Source of the DNA: Candidatus Krumholzibacteriia bacterium
GTDB lineage: Bacteria > Krumholzibacteriota > Krumholzibacteriia > LZORAL124-64-63
NCBI GenBank assembly: GCA_014859985.1
Contig: JACZKN010000305.1
Span: forward strand, 1 to 15,177
Direction: 5' to 3'
Length of the DNA stretch: 15,177 nucleotides
The translations under genes were made by a program, and so were the position numbers. Below are positions 1 to 5,999 of the stretch, one piece after another. The notes below the pieces were generated by a model. That model was not told the DNA's origin and ran no database searches. It was given only the letters and a program-made list of their open reading frames with translations. How positions within the stretch are numbered: position 1 is the stretch's first letter; each line of letters opens with the position of its first letter.

Positions 1-1288
1 GGCCGGCCGCGACGGCGTCGGCCAGGGCGGCCAGCAGGCGGCGGGGCTCGTCGGCGGCCACGTGCTCGCGCCAGGCCGCCTCGTCCACGAAATGGTCCTC
101 GGTGTAGAAGAAGCCGCACTGCTCCGGCAGCGTGACCAGGCTGTTGAAGCGGCCGCCCAGCACCGCCAGCACCCGGGCCAGGTAGGCGTCCGCGTCGGCG
201 GCGCCGGCCACGTTCCAGGCCGGGTCGAAGGACCAGCCCCGGGCGGCGACGACGCCCCGCGCCAGTTCCAGGCGGTCGCCGGCCGGCAGGCGCTTGATGT
301 GCTCGCTGTTGACGTGGGCCAGCTTGTCGTAATCGAAGGCCGCGGGGCTGCTGTTGAGCTTCTTGAGGCTGAACTTCGCCACCAGCTCGGCCGTGCGCAT
401 GACCTCGTCGGCGCTGCCGCCGGGGGACCAGCCCAGGAGCGCCAGGTAATTGACCATGGCCTCGGGGATGATGCCCTGGCCTGCGAACTCCTCCACGCTG
501 GTGGCGCCGTGGCGCTTGCTGAGGCGCTTGCGGTCCGGGCCCAGGATCATGGGCATGTGGCCGAACTTCGGCGGGTCCCAGCCCAGGGCCTGGTAGATGA
601 GGATCTGGAACGGCGTGTTGCTGACGTGGTCGTCGCCGCGCAGGACGTGGGTGATGCCCATCAGGTGGTCGTCCACCACGCAGGCGAACTGGTAGGTTGG
701 GAAGCCGTCGGCCTTGACGATCACCCGGTCCACCAGCACCTCGTTGCGGAATTCCAGCTTGCCCAGCACCAGGTCGTACCAGAAGGTCGTGCCCTCGGCC
801 GGGGTGTGCAGGCGCCAGGCGAAGGGCCGGTCCTCGGCCTCGCAGGCGCCGATCTGCGCCGCCGTCAGGTGCCGGCAGTGGCCGTCGTACCCGTCCCAGC
901 CGGCGCCGGCCGTCCTGGCGGCCTGCTCGCGGGCCTCCAGGTCCTCGGCGCGGCAGAAGCAGCGGTAGGCCTTGCCTTCGGCCCCCAGCTTGATCAGGTG
1001 GGCACGGTAGAAGTCCAGGCGCTCGGACTGCAGGTACGGCCCGCAGCCGCCGCCCCGGCCGGGGCCCTCGTCCCAGTCCAGGCCCAGCCAGTCGAGCCCG
1101 CGCAGGATGGCGGCGTAGCTCTCCTCGGTGCTGCGCACCTGGTCCGTGTCCTCGATGCGCAGGATGAAGGTGCCGCCCTGGCTGCGGGCGTAGAGCCAGT
1201 TGTAGAGCGCGGTGCGGGCGCCGCCCACGTGCAGGAAGCCGGTGGGGCTGGGCGCGAAGCGCACGCGCGGCGCGTTGGCGTTGCTCAT
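1..1288 (-). CDS. gltX: Glutamyl-tRNA synthetase (GluRS), 3' end cut by the window edge
   Basis: Class I aminoacyl-tRNA synthetase that charges tRNA-Glu with glutamate in the cytoplasm. About 429 residues are visible from the ATG at 1288 to the left edge; family members are about 470-500 residues, so only part of the anticodon-binding end is missing. The start gives MSNANAPRVRFAPSPTGFLH, with the HIGH-type motif HVGG at residues 20-23. The KMSKS-type motif is RLSKRHG at residues 255-261 (E. coli has KLSKRHG). Zinc-site residues C110, C112, Y134 and C138 form the C-x-C...Y-x3-C pattern of zinc-binding GluRS. The conserved segment LRGDDHVSNTPFQ is also present. A GAGAGG stretch lies about 11 nt ahead of the ATG, a rather long spacing. 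It lies 49 bp downstream of the peptidase-like gene and could be read through from it. Whether it is discriminating or also charges tRNA-Gln cannot be told here. Identity is secure. Confidence 0.97.
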   Translation of the reverse strand, partial: MSNANAPRVRFAPSPTGFLHVGGARTALYNWLYARSQGGTFILRIEDTDQVRSTEESYAAILRGLDWLGLDWDEGPGRGGGCGPYLQSERLDFYRAHLIKLGAEGKAYRCFCRAEDLEAREQAARTAGAGWDGYDGHCRHLTAAQIGACEAEDRPFAWRLHTPAEGTTFWYDLVLGKLEFRNEVLVDRVIVKADGFPTYQFACVVDDHLMGITHVLRGDDHVSNTPFQILIYQALGWDPPKFGHMPMILGPDRKRLSKRHGATSVEEFAGQGIIPEAMVNYLALLGWSPGGSADEVMRTAELVAKFSLKKLNSSPAAFDYDKLAHVNSEHIKRLPAGDRLELARGVVAARGWSFDPAWNVAGAADADAYLARVLAVLGGRFNSLVTLPEQCGFFYTEDHFVDEAAWREHVAADEPRRLLAALADAVAAG

Positions 1289-1316
1289 GACGTCGCGGGA
1301 CCTCTCGCTGCGGGAA

Positions 1317-1330
1317 GGCCCGCGCGGGCC
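1317..1330. other. 14-bp perfect GC palindrome between the peptidase-like gene and gltX
   Basis: GGCCCGCGCGGGCC is perfectly self-complementary and fills much of the 49-bp gap ahead of gltX. As RNA it could fold into a 5-bp stem with a GCGC loop. There is no U-run after it on the minus strand (TTCCC follows), so I do not call it an intrinsic terminator. In DNA this GC-rich it may be chance. Confidence 0.3.
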
Positions 1331-1337
1331 GGGCCGG

Positions 1338-2390
1338 TCAGGGCGCCTCGTGGGGCCGGGTCGGCTCGAGCCTCAGACCCGCGGGCTCACCAATCTCGAC
1401 CGGATCGAGGCTGCGCGCAAGCCCGGCCAGGTCCAGACCGTACACGCGACCGGAGGCTTCGTCCAGCGGGACGCCGCCCTGGACCTGGTGCAGGAAGGAG
1501 CGCAGGGCGTCCAGGCCGCCGCGGTTCTCCACCAATTCCCAGCCCATGAGGAAGGCGCTGTAGCAGGCCTTGCGGTAGCGCTCGCGGTCGCGGCCGGGGT
1601 CGCGGTCCGGCTCACCGGCCAGCACGGCGTCGACGATGGCCGGCCGGTAGAGGATCGGGCCCTGGGGCCGGAACTCGGCCATGTAGCTGACGAGGTTGGC
1701 CCCGTCCTCGGCCAGGTAGCCCACGAGGCCGTGGTGCAGCCAGGGGGGCAGGTCCGCCGGCAGGGCCGAGTCCAGGGTCCAGTCCGCCGCCAGCATGAAA
1801 GCGGCGTGGCCGTCGAGGGTGCGCGCCTGCAGGGTGCCGATGGGCTGGATCAGCGCGCGACCGCCCTGGCGCCGGTAGAGCCGCCAGGTGCCCAGCCCGC
1901 TCAGTTCCCGGTACTGGGAGGTGTTGTCGGGGTTGACCACCACCAGCGAATCGGCCGGGGCCAGGTCCAGCAGGCCGGTGACCGTGCGCTGGGCCAGATC
2001 CAGGACCTCCATGAAGGTCAGGATGTCGCAGGCCTCGTAGGCGGGGTTGTGCAGCAGGATCCACGGTCCCAGGCGCTGGGCCGCGTCGCCCGAATCCAGG
2101 TCGGGCCGGTCCGCGAGCATGCCCCGGACGCAGAGGGTGCCCGGCCCGTAGGGCTGTCCGTCCGCGTCCACGGGCGGCACCCAGCCGCGCCAGTGCCACT
2201 CGTGCAGGTGATCGGGAAAGCCGGCGGCCGCCAGGTCCTGCGGCGTGCAGCGGGGAAACGTGGCGCCGCGCTCGAGGCGGGGCAGCTCGGCCGGATGCCG
2301 CGGGCCGTCCGCGGCGGCGCCCGGGACCACGGCCAGCACCAGCGGGGCGGCGGCCACCGCGGCGATCAGGTTGCGCAGGTTCGACCTCAT
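1338..2390 (-). CDS. Exported peptidase-MA-like (gluzincin-fold-like) protein without an intact zinc site
   Basis: 350 residues. The ATG at 2390 is chosen because it overlaps the TPR gene stop (ATGA), has AAGGAG 8 nt upstream, and starts a clean signal peptide: MRSN, hydrophobic to about residue 23, AAADG cleavage region near 25-28. An ATG 30 bp upstream would bury this signal. Residues about 148-230 resemble the Peptidase_MA/DUF1570 type of small metallopeptidase domain: a LVVVNPDN strand, then a helix around H195, then PPWLHHGLVGYL at 216-226, where the family usually reads PxWLxEGLAEYL. The expected HExxH reads HAAFM (195-199) and the usual Glu of 'EGLAEY' is His. Peptidase activity is therefore doubtful. 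The rest has cysteines at 48, 87 and 121 and no other domain I recognise. Coupling to the TPR gene suggests both act together outside the cytoplasmic membrane. The fold assignment is an inference from a short motif. Confidence 0.72.
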   Translation of the reverse strand: MRSNLRNLIAAVAAAPLVLAVVPGAAADGPRHPAELPRLERGATFPRCTPQDLAAAGFPDHLHEWHWRGWVPPVDADGQPYGPGTLCVRGMLADRPDLDSGDAAQRLGPWILLHNPAYEACDILTFMEVLDLAQRTVTGLLDLAPADSLVVVNPDNTSQYRELSGLGTWRLYRRQGGRALIQPIGTLQARTLDGHAAFMLAADWTLDSALPADLPPWLHHGLVGYLAEDGANLVSYMAEFRPQGPILYRPAIVDAVLAGEPDRDPGRDRERYRKACYSAFLMGWELVENRGGLDALRSFLHQVQGGVPLDEASGRVYGLDLAGLARSLDPVEIGEPAGLRLEPTRPHEAP

Positions 2391-4087
2391 CCGTCCGTCT
2401 CCTTGGCCAGCTTGTACCACTTCTGGGCCGTCGCCTTGTCGCCCTTGGCATCGTAGACGAGGCCGATGTTGTTGAGCAGGGCCCGGGTCTCCCGCTGCTC
2501 GGCGGCAACGGCGTACGCGTCGAGCGCGTCGTCCCAGCGACCCAGGTAGTAGTAGGACAGGCCCAGGCTGTAGTGGATCCGGTACGAGTCGGGCTCGAGC
2601 TCCTGCATCAGACCGAACGAGGCGACGGCGTCCTCGTAGCGCTTGGCGTCCATGTAGGTGAGCGAGAGGTTGTAGCGGGCCTCGACCATGACCGGGTCCA
2701 TGGCCAGGGCCTGTTCGTAGGCGGCGACGGCCTCGGCGTACCGGCCGGCCTTCTGGGCGCAGATGCCCAGGTTGTAGGCGAGCTTCGCGTCGGGCTGCTG
2801 CTCCAGGGCCCGCCGGTAGGGCTCGACGGCGGCGGCGTACTGCTTGGTCACCCGCAGGGACTGGGCCAGGGCGATCCAGGCGGGCGTCATGTCCGGGCGC
2901 TGGTCCACCACCATGCGCAGGGAGGCGATGGCCGCGTGGTAGTTGCCCTCGCGGATCTGGCTGACGGCGTAGTTGTAGACCACCTCGGGCTTGGTGTCGC
3001 CGGAAGTGACGCCCTGCCGCAGGAACTCGGCCGCCTCCTTGTCCCGACCCAGCCGCATCAACAGGTTGCCGATGGCCAGGCGCAGGTCCGGGAACTCCGG
3101 GTCGATGGCGAAGGCCTGCTTGTAGGCGTCCACCGCGTCGTCCAGGCGGTTGGTCTGCTCGTGCACCTTGGCGGTGGCGATCCAGGTGCCGGCCCGGTCG
3201 GGCTGGGTCTCGCGGGCCAGGCGGGCGGCCACCCGGGCCTCCATGGACTCGCCGGCCTTCAGGTGCACGTCCACCAGGCGGGGCAGCAGGTCGTCCCGCT
3301 CCGGGGCCAGCTCATAGGCCGCCTTGTAGGCCTTGGCGGCCTCGGCAGGCAGGCCCGAGGTCTCCATCAGCTTGCCGTCGTCCACCAGCATGGCCACCCG
3401 GTTGCCCAGCAGGGCCTCGGCCTCGGGCCAGCCGTCGGCGGACTCGTCGTTGTCCCGCAGGAAGGCCACGGCGGCGGGGGTGAACTCCTTCAGCACCTCG
3501 CGCACCGCCGGCTCGTCGTCGGCTTCGGCCGCGAGCCGGTTCAGGGCCAGGGCCAGGCGCAGGTACTCGGCGCCGCCCTTCCCGACGGCGGCCAGGCCCT
3601 CGCGGTAGGTGGCGCGGGCCTGGTCGGCCAGGCCGGCGCGGGCCTGGGCCCCGCCGATCAGGCGCCAGAAATCCCGGCTGCCCAGCTGGTCGAAGCGGCG
3701 GTAGGCCTCGAACTCGCGGATCGCGAGGTCGTGTTCGTCCAGGCGGCTGAAGGCCAGGCCCAGGTTGCGGTGGTAGTCGCCGTCGCGGGGATCGGACTGG
3801 ACGGCGTTGATGAAGGCGTCGCGGGCCAGGGCGAAGTCGTCCCGGCGGGCGTAGAGGACGCCCAGGTCGTTCCAGGAGCGTCCGTCCACGGGATTGCCCA
3901 GGAGCCGGGCGTTCAGGGCCGCGATCTTCTGGTCGTCGGTCGGCTCGGTCGGCTCGGTCGCCTGGGCGGGGGCGGCCGAGTCCGGCGCAGCGGTCTGGGC
4001 GACAGCCGGCCGGGGCACGGCGCCCGGGCTCCAGGCCAGCAGCAGGCAGACGGCGGCGCGCCGGAGCAGGGTCGGGGTCGGGGTCAT
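2387..4087 (-). CDS. Exported tetratricopeptide-repeat protein
   Basis: 566 residues from the ATG at 4087. The frame stays open further upstream, but this start gives a signal peptide (MTPTPTLLRRAAVCLLLAW, with a cleavage-like AVAQ near residue 31) and lies downstream of a good promoter. An AAAGGTG stretch lies about 10 nt before it. After a Pro/Thr/Glu linker (residues about 35-50) the rest is roughly a dozen 34-residue TPR units, with typical W-x2-LG, A-Y and DP positions such as YNLGICAQKAGRYAEAVAAY and NNIGLVYDAKGDKATAQKWY. TPR arrays form helical scaffolds that bind peptides or proteins. No catalytic domain or membrane anchor is seen, so it is probably a periplasmic scaffold. It overlaps the next gene by 4 bp (ATGA), implying coupled translation with the peptidase-like protein. 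The binding partner is unknown. Confidence 0.93.
   Translation of the reverse strand: MTPTPTLLRRAAVCLLLAWSPGAVPRPAVAQTAAPDSAAPAQATEPTEPTDDQKIAALNARLLGNPVDGRSWNDLGVLYARRDDFALARDAFINAVQSDPRDGDYHRNLGLAFSRLDEHDLAIREFEAYRRFDQLGSRDFWRLIGGAQARAGLADQARATYREGLAAVGKGGAEYLRLALALNRLAAEADDEPAVREVLKEFTPAAVAFLRDNDESADGWPEAEALLGNRVAMLVDDGKLMETSGLPAEAAKAYKAAYELAPERDDLLPRLVDVHLKAGESMEARVAARLARETQPDRAGTWIATAKVHEQTNRLDDAVDAYKQAFAIDPEFPDLRLAIGNLLMRLGRDKEAAEFLRQGVTSGDTKPEVVYNYAVSQIREGNYHAAIASLRMVVDQRPDMTPAWIALAQSLRVTKQYAAAVEPYRRALEQQPDAKLAYNLGICAQKAGRYAEAVAAYEQALAMDPVMVEARYNLSLTYMDAKRYEDAVASFGLMQELEPDSYRIHYSLGLSYYYLGRWDDALDAYAVAAEQRETRALLNNIGLVYDAKGDKATAQKWYKLAKETDG
3937..3960 (-). repeat. 9-bp tandem repeat in the TPR gene linker
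   Basis: The unit CGGTCGGCT occurs twice plus a six-base partial copy, encoding the TEPTEPT stretch of the linker after the signal peptide. Gain or loss of a copy would keep the reading frame, so linker length could vary between strains. Confidence 0.6.
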
Positions 4088-4114
4088 CCTCGGGCACCTT
4101 TCGGGGGTCGTGTT

Positions 4115-4132
4115 GCCGCGCGGGAGCGCGGC
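4115..4132 (-). other. Hairpin in the TPR-gene leader
   Basis: On the minus strand GCCGCGC and GCGCGGC form a 7-bp stem around a 4-nt loop (TCCC). It lies between the predicted transcription start near 4136 and the ATG at 4087, so it would be close to the 5' end of the mRNA. A 5'-end stem of this kind could protect the transcript, but no function can be shown. Confidence 0.4.
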
Positions 4133-4142
4133 GGCTCCCCGG

Positions 4143-4171
4143 ATGATAGAAATCCCGGGCCGGTCTGTCCA
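4143..4171 (-). promoter_or_regulatory. Sigma70-type promoter of the TPR/peptidase-like operon
   Basis: Read on the minus strand, TGGACA (4171-4166) and TATCAT (4148-4143) are separated by exactly 17 bp. Each hexamer matches the TTGACA/TATAAT consensus at 5 of 6 positions. The predicted start near 4136 leaves a leader of about 50 nt. It is one of the few AT-richer spots in this intergenic region. Confidence 0.7.
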
Positions 4172-4208
4172 GACACGGCCCGCACCGTCCCGGTTGTACC
4201 CCGCGGGG

Positions 4209-4226
4209 CGACGGGAATTCCCGTCG
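4209..4226. promoter_or_regulatory. 18-bp perfect palindrome, candidate operator between divergent operons
   Basis: CGACGGGAATTCCCGTCG is an uninterrupted perfect dyad of nine base pairs. It lies between the TPR operon promoter (its centre is about 80 bp upstream of the predicted start) and the metallo-hydrolase ATG (about 93 bp from the centre). Two-fold symmetry of this length is typical of a homodimeric regulator site. The regulator is unknown, and no regulator gene is adjacent. Confidence 0.5.
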
Positions 4227-4275
4227 GTCCGCGCCGGGCCGGCCGCGCGGGAATCGCCGCGCCCGCAAACCGCCC

Positions 4276-4305
4276 TTGACGCCGCGCGCTCCTGCCGTTG
4301 CTTTA
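4276..4305 (+). promoter_or_regulatory. Possible weak promoter of the metallo-hydrolase gene
   Basis: A TTGACG hexamer (4276-4281) is followed by the only AT-richer stretch before the ATG, around GCTTTA (4300-4305). The -10 match is poor. If it is used, transcription would begin at or very near the ATG at 4311, giving a nearly leaderless mRNA. This fits the poorly spaced AGGGG directly against the start codon. Confidence 0.25.
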
Positions 4306-4310
4306 GGGGC

Positions 4311-5123
4311 ATGATCCGCATCCACGTCCTGGGCGCCGGCGGCGCCACCCCGCTGCCGGGCCACTCCCCGGCCGCCTACCACGTCGACCTCGACGGCGAC
4401 CCCATCCTGATGGATCCGGGGCCGGGGGCCCTGGTGCGCCTGGTGGGAGCCGGCCTCGCACCCCGCGGCGTGGACGACGTGGCCCTGGTGCTTCTGACCC
4501 ACCTGCATCCGGACCACTGCCTGGACCTGGTCGCCCTGCTGTTCGCCGCCCATTCGCCCCTGCCGGTGCGGCGGGACCCGCTGGTGGTCTGGGGACCACC
4601 GGGGCTGCTGGCCTGGCTCGAGCAGCTGCGCGGCGTCTGGGGCCGCTGGCTGGAGCCCCGCGGCCGCGAGCTGCAGGTGCGGGAACTGGCGCCCGGCGAG
4701 ACCTGCGTCCTGCCGGGGGGCGGATCCCTGCAACCGTTCGCGGTGGACCACCCCCAGGACCGGCTGGCGCGGCAGTGCTTCGGCTACGTCTTCCGGGACA
4801 CGGCGGGGCGGACCGCGGTCTTTTCCGGGGACACCGGGCCCTGCGCGGCGTTGACCGAGGCGGCGCGGGGCGCGGACCTGCTGCTGGTCGAGTGTTCGAC
4901 CACGGACGAGCTGGCCACGCCGGGGCACCTGGCCGTGGGCCAGGTCAGGGCGCTGCTGGCGGAAGCGCGACCCCGCCAGGCCGTGCTCACGCACCAGTAC
5001 CCCCCGGCCGCCGCCCTCGACCTCGCCGCCGAGCTCGGCGCCCCCGGCGGCACCCACGTCATCCAGGCCCGCGACGGCACCGTCTGCTCCGTGCCCGCGG
5101 ACCAAGAGGAGCCCCGGCCATGA
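4311..5123 (+). CDS. Metallo-beta-lactamase-fold hydrolase, RNase Z/ElaC-like
   Basis: 270 residues. All zinc-ligand positions of the fold are visible: THLHPDH (H64, H66, D68, H69) with D72, H147 in the VDH segment, D174 in SGDTGP, H206 in TPGH, and H228 in LTHQYPP. The MIRIHVLGAGGATP start and the FGYVFRD...FSGDT section resemble the RNase Z/ElaC branch. RNase Z removes tRNA 3' trailers, but its members are about 300 residues with a flexible tRNA-gripping arm. This protein is shorter and shows no obvious arm in residues 75-145, so another phosphodiesterase or hydrolase role is as likely. There is no signal peptide, so it should be cytoplasmic. It overlaps the next gene by 4 bp (ATGA), which links the two products. 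The start follows AGGGGC almost directly, an unusually short spacing. Confidence 0.85.
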   Translation: MIRIHVLGAGGATPLPGHSPAAYHVDLDGDPILMDPGPGALVRLVGAGLAPRGVDDVALVLLTHLHPDHCLDLVALLFAAHSPLPVRRDPLVVWGPPGLLAWLEQLRGVWGRWLEPRGRELQVRELAPGETCVLPGGGSLQPFAVDHPQDRLARQCFGYVFRDTAGRTAVFSGDTGPCAALTEAARGADLLLVECSTTDELATPGHLAVGQVRALLAEARPRQAVLTHQYPPAAALDLAAELGAPGGTHVIQARDGTVCSVPADQEEPRP

Positions 5124-5968
5124 AGACGATCCTCGCGGCCGCCCTGGCGGCCCTGACGCTGACCGGGGCCGGCCCAGGGGTTTCCGGGGCGCTCGCGGCC
5201 GACCCGCCGCCGTTCCTGCGGGAAGGCCGCGGCGAGTTCGAGATCGTGCTGATCCACGGCCTGGGCTCCAACGCCACGGTGTGGGCCGAGGTCGAGCCCT
5301 TCCTGCGCGGGACCTTCCAGGTCTGGAGCTTCGAGCTCTCCGGCCACGGCAAGACACCGCCGGTGGAGCGCCCGTCCATCGCCGGCGAAGCCGCGCGCCT
5401 GCAGGCGTTCCTCGACGCCCAGGATATCGTCTACCCGACGCTGGTGGGCCACGGCGTGGGCGGCATGATCGCCCTGCGCTACGCCCTGGACAACCCCGCG
5501 CGGGTGCACCGGCTGATCCTGCTGGACACCAGTGCCATGCCGCTGTCGACCCCGGATCAGCAGGTGGACACGGCGGCCAAGCTGGCCGCGGACTACGACC
5601 GGACCGTCGCCCTGCGCTACCTGAACATGAGCCCCAGCGAGGACGTCACCGACCGCATCGTCGACGACGCCCTGCGCACCGACAGCGCCAGCTTCATCTC
5701 CCTGCTGATGAGCACCAACACCTTCGACGTCACCGGGGAACTGGACGGGCTGTCCGTGCCGCTGCTGGTGGTCGGCAGCGAGTTGATGTTCCCCGAGGGC
5801 GTCGACAGCCGGCACGTGCTGCAGCACGCGGGATTCGGCTACGCCCGCAGCCTGAGCTTCAAGCGGATCGAGCGGTCCGGGCATTTCACCATGCTGGAGC
5901 GGCCGGTCTACCTGGCAAGCGTGCTGCTGGCGTTCGGGGTGACGGCCGAACACGAGTTCCAGCACTGA
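5120..5968 (+). CDS. Exported alpha/beta-hydrolase-fold protein with Gly in place of the nucleophile Ser
   Basis: 282 residues. The ATG overlaps the upstream stop (ATGA), and GAGGAG lies about 9 nt ahead. It has a Sec signal peptide (MKTILAAALAALTLTG, cleavage region ALAAD near residue 27). The fold is clear: oxyanion segment VLIHGLGSN (43-51), ELSGHGKT (72-79), the nucleophile elbow LVGHGVGGMIALRYA at 108-122, a LLVVGSELMFP strand (215-225), and the catalytic His segment SGHFTMLERP (H255). The elbow should read G-x-S-x-G, but the central residue is Gly112 (GGC at 5453-5455; a Ser AGC codon is one base away). The usual acid position (G-x-x-D) reads G-S-E-L, with Glu221 one residue early. It is therefore either a non-catalytic binder or uses another mechanism. 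It is coupled to the metallo-hydrolase. The export signal is clear but the substrate is unknown. Confidence 0.9.
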   Translation: MKTILAAALAALTLTGAGPGVSGALAADPPPFLREGRGEFEIVLIHGLGSNATVWAEVEPFLRGTFQVWSFELSGHGKTPPVERPSIAGEAARLQAFLDAQDIVYPTLVGHGVGGMIALRYALDNPARVHRLILLDTSAMPLSTPDQQVDTAAKLAADYDRTVALRYLNMSPSEDVTDRIVDDALRTDSASFISLLMSTNTFDVTGELDGLSVPLLVVGSELMFPEGVDSRHVLQHAGFGYARSLSFKRIERSGHFTMLERPVYLASVLLAFGVTAEHEFQH

Positions 5969-5999
5969 CCCCACGGCGGTCACGGCCTCGGCGCGCGCC

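Noticed and set aside
2573..4279. Long open frame (about 568 codons) on the plus strand opposite the TPR gene
   Set aside because: Its protein is Gly/Val/Gln/His-rich low-complexity sequence typical of the antisense of GC-rich genes, with no domain. The minus-strand TPR gene is clear.
4088..4348. N-terminal extension of the TPR protein to an ATG at 4348
   Set aside because: It would cross the promoter and the metallo-hydrolase start, and would bury the signal peptide.
3312..5357. 681-codon open frame on the minus strand spanning the divergent intergenic region
   Set aside because: Arg/Pro/Gly-rich translation without motifs; it lies antisense to the metallo-hydrolase and out of frame with the TPR gene.
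5966..5982. TGACC/GGTCA stem at the end of the alpha/beta-hydrolase gene as a terminator
   Set aside because: Only 5 bp with a 7-nt loop and no T-run; too weak to call.
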